Notes under the pieces: model-generated | Databases searched by the model: none | Seen by the model: the letters and a program-made list of their open reading frames with translations, nothing else | Told to the model about the DNA's origin: nothing | Part shown: positions 52,471 to 61,023 of the stretch, piece by piece | Numbering within the stretch: position 1 is the first letter of the stretch | Layout of the letters: the number at the start of each line of letters is the position of its first letter | Assembly (NCBI GenBank): GCA_003248805.1 | Contig: QFQY01000018.1 | Span: forward strand, 1-64,000 | DNA length: 64,000 bases | From: Chelatococcus sp. | Lineage (GTDB): Bacteria; Pseudomonadota; Alphaproteobacteria; Rhizobiales; Beijerinckiaceae | Direction of reading: 5' to 3' | Translations under genes and position numbers: made by a program

Positions 52471-53946
52471 TCACCGATCCCACCCCTTCGCCCGAATGAA
52501 GGCCCCGATAAACGGCCCGATCTGGCCGTAGACGGCCGCGATATAGTGCACGTTGTCCGCCATGGCCCCGGCCGGCGGCAGGCCCTTGGCGTGGTTCACC
52601 GGGTCCGGATAGGGCCCGTCCGGCGCGCCCATCGCGTGAACGAAGTCGCAGATGTTGAGGTAGAAATCCGGATAGGCCGCCTGCAGCGTGGCGTTCTGCG
52701 CCTCGACCTCGGCGCGCGTCGCCTGCCCGAAAGCGTAGGCGTCGAGATTGTCGACATGGCGGTCGAGCACGATCGGCCGGCCGCCGGCCGCCAGCACGGT
52801 CGCGACCATATGGTCGATATGCTCCAGCGTCGTCGGGTTCGCGCCGCCGCCATTGCCGTTCTCGAACATCTCCCCGATGACGACGATGCATTGGTGCAGT
52901 CGCTGAGGAGCCGCATCGAAGCGTGCCCTGATCTGCGACGATGTGTTGCCGCCGACGCCGCCATTGGTCAGCGGCGGCGCCGTCAGATACCCGCTCGCCC
53001 ATGCCTGCGGGATCGAGGGCGAGAAGCCGAGGCAGAGCGAATTGCCCCAGGTCACGATCTCGCGGGCGTTGTTCGTCCAGTCGCTCGCCCGTGGCGGCGC
53101 CGCCTTGAACGGGTGCAGCGCCGGCAGCAGCCCGGCCTGCCCCCACTTATGCGCGAGCCAGCCCTCGATGACCCAGCGCTGGTTGTCGGCCCCGCCGCCC
53201 TTGAGCTTGAGGGGGTCGACCATCACGAGCTCGGCCAGCTTGAAGGCACTGCGATTGTGATCGACCGCGCTGTCGCCCCCCAGCGCGATCTCCGCCTTGG
53301 TCCCGGCACCGACATTGGTGATCGTTCCCGCCGCGCCCGAATTGAGCCGGATCGCGCGCCCCATATCGGCGAAGACCAGTCCCTTGGTCCCGTTGGGGAG
53401 CCCGCCGCCCGGCGCCGCGACCGTGTTGGACGAGGTGCCGAAGCCGGTCGTGAGGATGACGGTCTGGCCCGCATCCGAATTCGGACGCAGGAAGGCGAGC
53501 GAGGCGAACAGACCGTCGCTCGGGCGAAAGACCTGGAGGATGCTCTTCAGGTTGGACCCCGCGCCGTTGTTCTGGTTCGCGGCCGAGCGCTCCAGCAGCG
53601 CGAAGACCCAGTAGCGCTCGGCGAGCGAGGCGACGAGCGTCAGGATATCGCCCTGGCCGCTGTTGAAATTGCCGTCGAAGCTGATCGCAGGCAGGGTCCC
53701 GTCCCAGCCGGCCGCGCTGTAGCTCGGGCGCATGGCCGCCGTCCCCTGCGCCAGCGACAAGCCGCCGATCCGGTCGGCCCAGGCCGCGACCTGCGCACCG
53801 GACAAGGTCAGCGAGCCCGGCACGCTCGCATCCCAGTCGGCCAGCGGCGCAGCGGCCGGCAGATCGGCGAGCGAGAAGAGCGGAGGCGGGACCGCCATCG
53901 CCGCCCGGCGGCGACCGATTCCGACATGAACGCCGACGGCGGGCAT
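52471..53946 (-). CDS. SGNH-hydrolase-like spike/fibre protein
   Basis: A 491-residue protein. The N-terminal half (about residues 40-280) looks like a concanavalin/LamG-type beta sandwich preceded by DWDASVPGSL. The C-terminal half has SGNH-like blocks: TWGNSLCLGF near 308, GVGGNTSS near 335, GEMFENGNG near 368 and DNVHY near 465 as the Asp-His pair. The first block reads GNS rather than GDS, so activity is uncertain. Its ATG overlaps the stop of the spike-base gene (ATGA), strongly suggesting a two-protein structure analogous to the GhsA/GhsB head spikes of gene transfer agents, which bind capsule. This role is inferred. Confidence 0.7.
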   Translation of the reverse strand: MPAVGVHVGIGRRRAAMAVPPPLFSLADLPAAAPLADWDASVPGSLTLSGAQVAAWADRIGGLSLAQGTAAMRPSYSAAGWDGTLPAISFDGNFNSGQGDILTLVASLAERYWVFALLERSAANQNNGAGSNLKSILQVFRPSDGLFASLAFLRPNSDAGQTVILTTGFGTSSNTVAAPGGGLPNGTKGLVFADMGRAIRLNSGAAGTITNVGAGTKAEIALGGDSAVDHNRSAFKLAELVMVDPLKLKGGGADNQRWVIEGWLAHKWGQAGLLPALHPFKAAPPRASDWTNNAREIVTWGNSLCLGFSPSIPQAWASGYLTAPPLTNGGVGGNTSSQIRARFDAAPQRLHQCIVVIGEMFENGNGGGANPTTLEHIDHMVATVLAAGGRPIVLDRHVDNLDAYAFGQATRAEVEAQNATLQAAYPDFYLNICDFVHAMGAPDGPYPDPVNHAKGLPPAGAMADNVHYIAAVYGQIGPFIGAFIRAKGWDR

Positions 53947-54209
53947 CAGTAGTAACCCCGCAGGCCGGTCGCGGTCGTGCCGGTGGCCTTGACCCGGCGC
54001 ACCCGCCAGTCGAGCACCTCGCCCGCCGCGACCGGCTCGACCGTCTCGACCCCGCTTTGCCAGACGACCGCCAGCGCGCCGCCGGAGCCGGTCACCCGGA
54101 TCTGGCGCGTCACCATGGCGAGATCCACGGCGTCGCTGGGAGAGATGGCAAAGCCGCCGGTGAGAGGCGAGGACAGGCCGATGGCATGCGTCTGGAATGG
54201 ATCGGACAT
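53946..54209 (-). CDS. spike base protein, RCAP_Rcc01079 (GhsA) family
   Basis: An 87-residue protein from MSDPFQTHAIGLSSPLTGG. The layout (MSDPFxxHAxGLxSP, then SPSDAVDLAMVTRQIRVTGSGG, and a C-terminal RVRRVKATGTTATGL) corresponds to the spike-base family first seen in the gene transfer agent of Rhodobacter capsulatus. Only this gene and its overlapping partner are present; no capsid, tail or packaging genes are nearby. The ATG at 54209 has GGGGG upstream; an in-frame start at 54275 would add 22 residues with composition unlike the family. It is controlled by a strong promoter at 54241-54282. Confidence 0.8.
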   Translation of the reverse strand: MSDPFQTHAIGLSSPLTGGFAISPSDAVDLAMVTRQIRVTGSGGALAVVWQSGVETVEPVAAGEVLDWRVRRVKATGTTATGLRGYY

Positions 54210-54239
54210 CGAATGCCCCCTTCTGGAGTTTGCGTATAT

Positions 54240-54282
54240 GATCCTATTTAGGATAAAATACCTATATCCGATCATTTGTCAA
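54240..54282 (-). promoter_or_regulatory. sigma70-type promoter with overlapping dyad for the spike operon
   Basis: On the minus strand TTGACA (54282-54277) is followed after 16 bp by TATTTT (54260-54255), a near-consensus promoter. A 34-bp imperfect dyad (54240-54273; half-sites 13 bp, 10 matching) covers the -10 region, and its right part contains the perfect ATCCTA-TT-TAGGAT. This suits a repressor blocking RNA polymerase. The remaining 270 bp up to the Wzx gene contain nothing else recognisable. Confidence 0.6.
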
Positions 54283-54554
54283 GAATGCAGGTTTGGCGGG
54301 CGGTCTCCGCCGGTCCCCCATTCACCAAGAGCGGCGAAAACAGCCGCCTATGCGGCCGCTGCGGCATCGCGAGCCGGGGCGCGGCTTGAACTTGCGCCCC
54401 CCCTCCACTATCGACACCCCAGCAGCCGGGCTCGACCTGCGCATGCTCTTGCGGACAACCCCGCTCCGATGGCCGAGGACGCGCCGATGCCCCCTGCCGA
54501 CGCCGCGACCGAGGCCCACCTCTTCACGACACCCACGCTGGTCCGGCCCCGCTG

Positions 54555-56048
54555 ATGTCGATCGCGAAGAAGTTCGCCGAATCCTCGCTCTGGGTGGTGC
54601 TCGGCAACGCCTCGAACAACCTGATCAGCTTCCTGATCTTCGTCGTTCTCGCCCGTCTGCTGGATGCCTCCTCCATCGGCCTCGTCGCCTTCGCGCTGAT
54701 CTTCATCGAGATCGGCCGCATCCTCGTGTTCGGCGGGCTGCCGGAGGCGATGGTGCAGCGCAAGGAATGGGAGGACGATGTCGCCTCCGTCTCCTTCACG
54801 GCCAATCTCCTCGCATCGGTCGTGTTCTTCGTCCTGATGGCGACCGTCGCCGCCCCGCTGATATCGGCCTATTACCAGCCGGAAGCGGGCCCGGTGCTCG
54901 CCTGCCTGGCCGCGATCTGCGTCATCGACGCCGCACGCGCGGTCCATGAGGCGAAGCTGCGGCGCGAGTTCCGCTACAAGCCGCTCGCCGCGCGGATGTC
55001 GATCGCCACGACGATCTCGGGCCTCGCCGGCATCGCGCTCGCCTTCGCCGGCTACGGTGTCTGGTCCCTCGTGGTGCAGCGCCTGCTCAATGCGGTGGCG
55101 TTGACCCTGCTCTCCTGGCAGGCGGCGCGCTGGACGCCGCGCCTCATGCTCTCGCGCCGCATTCTCGGGGAGCTGTCGGGCTTCATCATCCATCTGACGC
55201 CCGCGCGGCTTCTGACCGTCGTGACGACCAAGGTCGCCGAATTCGTCGTCGGCCTCGTGCTCGGGCCGGCCGCGATCGCCTATTACCGCGTCGGCGCGCG
55301 CGGGCTCGAGGTCATCACGCAGATGACGGTCGCGCCGATCCAGCAAGCCGCCCTCTCCGCCTTCTCGCGCCTGCCGGACGTCGCCTCGATCGGCATCGCC
55401 TATTCCCGCGTCACCCGCGCCAGCGCGATCTTCGCCTGCCCCGTCTATCTCGGCGCGGCGGTGATCGCGCCCGATTTCGTCGCCGTCGTCTTCGGCCCGC
55501 AATGGCAGCCCAGCGCCGCCATCATGACAGCGCTGGCGCTGGCCGTGGGCTCGCTGTCGCTGGCCTATTTCATCCAGCCGGCGCTGACGGCGGCGAACCG
55601 GCCGAAATACGTGCTCTACTCGACGATCGGCAGTTTCCTCGCGACGCTCACGGCCGCCCTGACGAGCGTCTGGTACGGCGTGCTGATGGTCGCGATCACC
55701 AACGCCGCCCTGCAATATGTCGTGCTGCCCTTCCGCATGCGCCTTCTCAGCACCGCGCTTCAGCTCGACTGGCGCCGCCCCGTCGCCGGGGTGATGCCGG
55801 CGCTGCTCGCCGCGGTCGTGATGGCGGGGCTGGTGCACCTGCTGCGCATCTACGTCCTCGCCGACTTCGCGCCTATGCTGCGCGCCGTGCTCTGCGCCCT
55901 GGCCGGCGGGCTGATCTATGCGCTGCTGCTGCTGGTCTTCGCGCGCGGCCATGTGAGGGCGCTGATCGCCGACATCGCGCCGCTGCTGCCGAAGCGGCTG
56001 TCGCGGCGCTTTCTATCCAATCCCCCACCGAGCGGAGGCGGGCAGTGA
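54555..56048 (+). CDS. oligosaccharide flippase, Wzx/MATE-like polysaccharide transporter
   Basis: A 497-residue inner-membrane protein with roughly 12-14 hydrophobic helices, beginning KFAESSLWVVLGNASNNLISFLIFV, the usual N terminus of the Polysacc_synt_3 (Wzx/RfbX) group. It should move undecaprenyl-linked repeat units to the periplasm. The start ATG has little ribosome-site support but matches the family. Its stop overlaps the GTG of the next glycosyltransferase gene. No Wzy polymerase gene is visible in the window. Confidence 0.9.
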   Translation: MSIAKKFAESSLWVVLGNASNNLISFLIFVVLARLLDASSIGLVAFALIFIEIGRILVFGGLPEAMVQRKEWEDDVASVSFTANLLASVVFFVLMATVAAPLISAYYQPEAGPVLACLAAICVIDAARAVHEAKLRREFRYKPLAARMSIATTISGLAGIALAFAGYGVWSLVVQRLLNAVALTLLSWQAARWTPRLMLSRRILGELSGFIIHLTPARLLTVVTTKVAEFVVGLVLGPAAIAYYRVGARGLEVITQMTVAPIQQAALSAFSRLPDVASIGIAYSRVTRASAIFACPVYLGAAVIAPDFVAVVFGPQWQPSAAIMTALALAVGSLSLAYFIQPALTAANRPKYVLYSTIGSFLATLTAALTSVWYGVLMVAITNAALQYVVLPFRMRLLSTALQLDWRRPVAGVMPALLAAVVMAGLVHLLRIYVLADFAPMLRAVLCALAGGLIYALLLLVFARGHVRALIADIAPLLPKRLSRRFLSNPPPSGGGQ

Positions 56049-57175
56049 ATACGGCACGACCGAAGCGGATCTTCTTCGTCATCAATTCGCTGGAAGGCGG
56101 CGGGGCGGAGCGGGTCTTCTCCACGCTGATCGAGCACCTGTCGCGGCGCCTCTCGGCCCGCATCGAGCTCGTGCTGCTCGATCGCTACCCCGAGAAATAC
56201 GCCATCCCGGCCGATGTGCCGCGGCACCAGCTCGATTGCGGCCAGCGCTTCGGCACGAGCATCCGCGAATTGGTCAAGCTGGTGCGGCGCGAGAAGCCGG
56301 ATCTGCTCTTCAGCTTCCTGACCCGCTCGAACTGCGCGGCCGTGATCGCCGGAACGATCGCGCGCTGCCCGGTCGTGATCAGCGAGCGCGTCCACACCAC
56401 GAGCCATTTCGGCAGCGGCCTCGGCGCCACGGTGAACAAGCTCATCGTGCGGGCTCTCTACCCGCGCGCGGACCGCGTGGTCGCGGCCTCGCACGGGGTC
56501 GCCGACGATCTCGCCGCGAACTACGCCGTGCCGCGTGAGAAGCTGGCGGTGATCTACAACCCCATGCGGCACGACGATATTCTGGCGCGCGCCGCCGAGC
56601 CGCCGCCGATTCCGCTGCCGGCGGAGACCTGGCTGGCCATCGGCCGGCTCAAGCCCAACAAGAATTTCCCGATGCTGATCGAGGCCTTCGCCCGCTCCGG
56701 CGTGGCTGGCGATCTCGTCATCCTCGGCGAGGGCCCCGATCGCGAGGCGTTGACCCGGCTCGCGGCCGAGCACGGTGTCGCCGCGCGGGTGCACCTGCCG
56801 GGGCATGTCGAGAACCCTTATGCCTGCCTCGCCGCGGCGGCAGCCTATGTCTCCTGCTCCAACGCCGAAGGCTTCCCCAACGCGCTAGTCGAGGCGCTGA
56901 TCATCGGCAAGCCGGTCGCCGTCACGGATTGCGACTCGGGTCCGGCCGAGGTCCTGCGCGGCCGCACCGCACCCAAGGTCCGGCACGCGACCGAGGTGGA
57001 ATACGGCATCCTCGTGCCCACCAACGATGCCGGGGAGATGGCGGCGGCGCTGCGGCTGCTGGCGCAGCAGGATCGCAGGACGCACTATGCCGGCCTCGCG
57101 GCACGCCGGGCGCGCGATTTCGATCTGGAGCAGACGCTCGCCGCCTATCAGGACCTCATCGAAGGCGCGCTGTAG
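56045..57175 (+). CDS. glycosyltransferase family 4 protein
   Basis: A 376-residue GT-B enzyme with a GTG start overlapping the Wzx stop (GTGA) and GGAGGCGGG upstream. NSLEGGGAERVFSTLIEHL at the N terminus and GRLKPNKNFPMLIEAFA, then CSNAEGFPNALVEALIIGKPVAVTDCDSGPAEVL near residue 280 (EGFPNALVEA: the EX7E-type donor motif), are standard for family 4. It would add a sugar to the lipid-linked repeat unit. Confidence 0.9.
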   Translation: MNTARPKRIFFVINSLEGGGAERVFSTLIEHLSRRLSARIELVLLDRYPEKYAIPADVPRHQLDCGQRFGTSIRELVKLVRREKPDLLFSFLTRSNCAAVIAGTIARCPVVISERVHTTSHFGSGLGATVNKLIVRALYPRADRVVAASHGVADDLAANYAVPREKLAVIYNPMRHDDILARAAEPPPIPLPAETWLAIGRLKPNKNFPMLIEAFARSGVAGDLVILGEGPDREALTRLAAEHGVAARVHLPGHVENPYACLAAAAAYVSCSNAEGFPNALVEALIIGKPVAVTDCDSGPAEVLRGRTAPKVRHATEVEYGILVPTNDAGEMAAALRLLAQQDRRTHYAGLAARRARDFDLEQTLAAYQDLIEGAL

Positions 57176-57180
57176 AACGC

Positions 57181-57203
57181 TGCCGCCTCCACGAGGGGCG
57201 GCA
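57181..57203. terminator. hairpin between convergent glycosyltransferase genes
   Basis: TGCCGCC (57181-57187) pairs with GGCGGCA (57197-57203) in the 57-bp gap between two convergent genes. Confidence 0.5.
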
Positions 57204-57232
57204 ACGCTCAGCGGCCGACGGGAGCGCTCCGC

Positions 57233-58270
57233 TCAGTTCCCGGTCGCCGCGCGTGCGCGAGCCTGCGCCTCGCCGCGGGAGCGCCGCTCGCCGACCCGAT
57301 CATAGACCAGCCGCAACAGCGGCCTGACGATCTTGCGCCAGGCGAAGGAGTCTTCCGGCAGCGAGCCGAGCGCCACCAGCAGGCGCGAGCGCAGCGTCAG
57401 CTTCTCGTATTTGGCGGCCTCGATATAGTGCAGCCCGGCTTCCGGCTTGTGCATGACGCGCCAGCGCAGGCCCGATGCGGAGAGCCGCCGCCCGAGGAAA
57501 TAGGACGGCTTGCGCAGGAACGCGGCCGGCGCGCCGTAGCGATCGACCGGATCGGGCAGGCCCTGCTTGCGCATGATCGCCGCCTGCATGCAGAGGTCGA
57601 TATAGTATTCCTGCAGCAGGGTCTTGTGGAAGTCGGCGTTCACGCTGTTTCCGAGCTTGCGCCGGACGTAGAGCACCTCGGGAATGAAGGCATAGCCGCC
57701 GTGCTCGGCGAAGCGGAACTTCAGATCGTAGTCCTGCGCGTATTTGTAGAAGTCGCGATAGCCGCCGGTCTTGTCGAACACGTCCCGCCGGAACATGATC
57801 GAGCCGTGCCCGAGCTTGTCGGCGCGCGTCAACTGCGTGAAGAAGTCCGGGTGCAGATCGGACATCTGCCGGTGGAATTTGCTGTTGTGGCTCTCGTCAT
57901 TGTCGAAGAGGCAGCTGACGACGACGATGCCCGGGTTCTTGGTGAGGAACTCGACCTGCTTCTCGATCCGGGTCGGATGCGAATAGTCGCCCGAGCCATG
58001 GATCGCGACGAAATCGCAGGGATGGGCCCTGATCGCGTTGTTCAGCGCCGCCGAAAGCCCCTGGTTCTCCTGCCGGATTAGCTTCACGCGCGGCGTGTCG
58101 GCGAAGTGCTGCATCGCCGCCCAGGTCCCGTCCGTCGAGCCGTCGTCCATCACGACGATCGTCAGGTTCGGATAGGTCTGGTCGACCAGGCTCTGGACCG
58201 AGTCCACCACATAGTCCTGGCGGTTGTAGTAGGGCGTCACGACCACGACATGCGGCAGGGATGAAGTCAC
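57233..58270 (-). CDS. glycosyltransferase family 2 protein
   Basis: A 345-residue GT-A enzyme. VVVTPYYNRQDYVVDSVQSL at the N terminus, VVMDDGSTDGTW near residue 40 and a DxD-like GSGDYSHP near 95 are the nucleotide-sugar and metal sites. FRRDVFDKTGGYRDFYKYAQDYDL near 170 (GGY and QDYDL) is the conserved acceptor-side region. The start is a GTG at 58270, after GAGGACGAG. The frame is open far upstream but that part overlaps the next glycosyltransferase gene. Confidence 0.88.
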   Translation of the reverse strand: MTSSLPHVVVVTPYYNRQDYVVDSVQSLVDQTYPNLTIVVMDDGSTDGTWAAMQHFADTPRVKLIRQENQGLSAALNNAIRAHPCDFVAIHGSGDYSHPTRIEKQVEFLTKNPGIVVVSCLFDNDESHNSKFHRQMSDLHPDFFTQLTRADKLGHGSIMFRRDVFDKTGGYRDFYKYAQDYDLKFRFAEHGGYAFIPEVLYVRRKLGNSVNADFHKTLLQEYYIDLCMQAAIMRKQGLPDPVDRYGAPAAFLRKPSYFLGRRLSASGLRWRVMHKPEAGLHYIEAAKYEKLTLRSRLLVALGSLPEDSFAWRKIVRPLLRLVYDRVGERRSRGEAQARARAATGN

Positions 58271-58308
58271 GTTCGTCTCGTCCTCGGTTGGTCGCACCAG
58301 CCGGCCCG

Positions 58309-59484
58309 TCAGAGCCGGTCGCGGAAGCGATCGTAGATCTCGATGGCGCGCCGCGCATGCTCGCGCGGGCTCAGTTCCTCGGCCACGGCCTGCCGGCGCT
58401 CCGGCGTCAACACGACGGAGGCGGGATCGTTCAGAACCGCCAGCGCGACATCGGCGAACTCGGCCGCGCTCGCCTCCTTCGCGACCAGCCTGCCGCCCTG
58501 CCACCGGCTCATGATCTCGGAGAGCCCGGCATCGTCCGTGCCGACATAGGGCTTGCCGAGCAGCGCCGCCTCGATCGGCGAACGCCCGAACGGCTCCCGC
58601 AGCGAAGGATAGAGCAGCAGGTCGATCGCCGCGAGATTGTCCTCGACCGGCGTCCGGAACCCGGCCATGCGCAGGCGCTCGGCGATGCCGAGCCTCGCGG
58701 CCTCGTCCTTCATGTCCTGGATGGTGAAATCGCCGTCGCGGCCGAAGATCACGAACACGGCCTTCGGAGCGCGCTCCGCCATCGCCGCCGCCACCGCAAG
58801 GAAGAAGTCCGGCCGCTTGCGGCGCCAGAGATTGCCCGCGAAGCCGACGATCTGCGCATCGGCCGGAATGTCGAAATCCCTGCAAAGCGTCTGCCGCGCC
58901 CGCTCCCGATCGACCGACTGGTCGATGGACAGCGGGTCGACGATGGTCGTCGCCCGCGCGGGCGGGACGAAATCGGCATTCGCCTTCGTCTCGATCGAAA
59001 TGGGAATGACGTGGTCGGCGGAGCGGATGATGATCTCGTTCAGCCGCACCCGGCGATTGAGGGCCCGATGATGGTAGACCATCGGAAAGCCGCAGAACCG
59101 CGCGGGCAGCATCCATGACTGCAGCCCGCCGATATCGTTGGTGTGAAGGATGCCGCCCTTCGGCAGGCCGCGCAGCAGGCTGATCCGGCCCGGCAGGCGC
59201 CGCAGGTCGTAAAGCGGGTTGTGCCGCCCGTTCTGCGCCGTCGCGGCCCGCTCGTCATGCTCCATGACGCCGAGCCCCTTGGACGCGGCCTCCTCGAGGA
59301 TCGCGGAGCCGCGCCGGGCGATGACCGTGCACGGCACGCCGAAATCGGCGATCAGCGCCTCGGCGAGCGTGAAGGCCGAGATGTGGCTGCCGCCGATATT
59401 CTGCCCGATGAACGGAAAGTAGATATGATACGGCGCGGCGTCACGGCCCGCCGGCCGTGACGCGAGGGACGGAGACGTCGGCAA
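58309..59484 (-). CDS. glycosyltransferase family 4 protein
   Basis: A 391-residue GT-B enzyme. The acceptor domain begins near residue 20 (FIGQNIGGSHISAFTLAEAL). The donor domain has VGFAGNLWRRKRPDFFLAVAAAM near 210 and YPSLREPFGRSPIEAALLGKPYVGTDDAG near 290, with the glutamate pair of family 4. It lies 38 bp upstream of the family 2 gene on the same strand and 41 bp downstream of the MurA-like gene, so the minus-strand unit is MurA-like, GT4, GT2. Confidence 0.9.
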   Translation of the reverse strand: MPTSPSLASRPAGRDAAPYHIYFPFIGQNIGGSHISAFTLAEALIADFGVPCTVIARRGSAILEEAASKGLGVMEHDERAATAQNGRHNPLYDLRRLPGRISLLRGLPKGGILHTNDIGGLQSWMLPARFCGFPMVYHHRALNRRVRLNEIIIRSADHVIPISIETKANADFVPPARATTIVDPLSIDQSVDRERARQTLCRDFDIPADAQIVGFAGNLWRRKRPDFFLAVAAAMAERAPKAVFVIFGRDGDFTIQDMKDEAARLGIAERLRMAGFRTPVEDNLAAIDLLLYPSLREPFGRSPIEAALLGKPYVGTDDAGLSEIMSRWQGGRLVAKEASAAEFADVALAVLNDPASVVLTPERRQAVAEELSPREHARRAIEIYDRFRDRL

Positions 59485-59525
59485 GGCTGCCTCCCTTTCG
59501 AACTCGGGCGAGGCCGGGCGCGCGG

Positions 59526-60833
59526 TCAGCGCGCCGAGACCTGCGCGCCGAGCGAGCGCAGCTTGCCGATGATGTCGTTGTAGCCCCGCTCCACCTGCCA
59601 GGCGTCCTCGATCACGGTCTCGCCCTGCGCGACCAGCCCGAGCAGGGTCAGCGCGATGCCGGCGCGCAGATCGAGCGCGCGCGTCGTGGCACCCTTCAGA
59701 ACGTTCCGCCCGCGCCCCTCCAGCAACAGCGCGCCGTTCGCGATCTTGCTGGTGACGCCCATCTTCTCGAATTCGTCGCGATAGCCGTAGCGATCGGGGA
59801 AGCGCAGGTCGACGATCGTCGACTTGCCCTGCGCGCAGGCGCCATACACCGCGAAGAGCGGCTGCATGTCCGAATTGATGCCCGGGAACGGACCCGTGCT
59901 GATCTCGACCGGATAGCAGGTGCCACCACGCACGATGATCGAATCGTCGCTCTCGTAGAACTTGGCGCCGCTCTCGCGCAGGAAGATCAGCGGAACTTCG
60001 AGATCGGCGCGCGGGAAATTATGGATCGTGACGTCGCCGCCGGTGATCGTGGCGCCGATCAGCCAGGTCAGCGCCTCCATGTTGTCCGAGATGGTCGTGT
60101 GCTGCACGCCGCCGAGCTGGGGCGCGCCGGTCACATGGATGCTCTCCTGGCCGTAGACCGTGATCTCCGCGCCCATGGCGCGCAGCATCTTGATCAGGTC
60201 GAGGATCTCGGGCCGCACATGCGGGTTCCAGATGATCGTCTTGCCCTTGGCCAGGCTGCCGCAGAGCAGGGCGTTCTCGGTCGCGCCGGTCGAGCGGATC
60301 GGCAGATGGATCTCGCCGCCCTTCAGCCCGTCGGGAGCCTCGGCGCAGAGCATGCCGTCCTCGGTCCAGACCTTGGCGCCGAGCGTCCGCAGCACGAGCT
60401 CGTGCAGATCGTATTTGCGGTCGCCGAGATTGCAGCCGCCCGGCAACGGCACCGCGCCCTTGCCGGTCCGCGCCGTCAGCGCGCCCAGCACGAGCAGGGT
60501 GTTGCGGATCGAGCGGCCATGCCAGTCGAGCCGGCTGGAGAGCGGCTTCGTCTCGTCGACGATCAGGCTCGTCCCCTCGACCGTGCAGGTCTTGCCCAGC
60601 GCATCGAGCATGCCGGCATGGACGATGGCGTCGAGCAGCTTGGCCGGATAGTTGCGGATAACGGTGCGCTGGCCCGTCAGCAGCGTCGCCGCCATCAGGC
60701 GCAGAACCGAGTTCTTGGCCCCGCTCACGAAAACCTCGCCGCGGAGCACGGAGGGCTTCACGGAAATCGTCGAGAGCTGTGCCGCGTCGGCGTCCTCGAT
60801 CTCGTTGATATCGGCGAGTTTGCTGTTCAGCAT
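59526..60833 (-). CDS. UDP-N-acetylglucosamine 1-carboxyvinyltransferase-like protein (MurA paralogue in EPS locus)
   Basis: A 435-residue EPT-fold enzyme. Key MurA residues are kept: Lys40-Asn41 in SGAKNSVL, Cys134 in LPGGCNLGDRK with the following KYDLHE, and ALDLRAGIAL near the C terminus. The usual FPTDMQAQ loop reads INSDMQPLF, retaining the Asp but altered around it. An N-terminal extension of about 20 residues is present. It would add enolpyruvate to UDP-GlcNAc or a related sugar. Placement among glycosyltransferases and next to a MurB-like gene, not in a cell-division cluster, suggests a polysaccharide-dedicated paralogue. A housekeeping MurA cannot be excluded. Confidence 0.82.
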   Translation of the reverse strand: MLNSKLADINEIEDADAAQLSTISVKPSVLRGEVFVSGAKNSVLRLMAATLLTGQRTVIRNYPAKLLDAIVHAGMLDALGKTCTVEGTSLIVDETKPLSSRLDWHGRSIRNTLLVLGALTARTGKGAVPLPGGCNLGDRKYDLHELVLRTLGAKVWTEDGMLCAEAPDGLKGGEIHLPIRSTGATENALLCGSLAKGKTIIWNPHVRPEILDLIKMLRAMGAEITVYGQESIHVTGAPQLGGVQHTTISDNMEALTWLIGATITGGDVTIHNFPRADLEVPLIFLRESGAKFYESDDSIIVRGGTCYPVEISTGPFPGINSDMQPLFAVYGACAQGKSTIVDLRFPDRYGYRDEFEKMGVTSKIANGALLLEGRGRNVLKGATTRALDLRAGIALTLLGLVAQGETVIEDAWQVERGYNDIIGKLRSLGAQVSAR

Positions 60834-61023
60834 CGGCTTGTCCTCAGCTTTGCGCTTGGTGGGCTAGACCGGCCCGTCGCGAAGCCCGGCGGAACGGTCC
60901 GGCGAACTTCCTCTGCGTCGGCCCTGCGTATTGTCGCAAGCCGGCCGGCGCGGTTCATGTCATATCGCACTGCAACATAGTCAAATGCGCGGGAGCCGCC
61001 AAGTACGGCGTGACGCATCGCCG

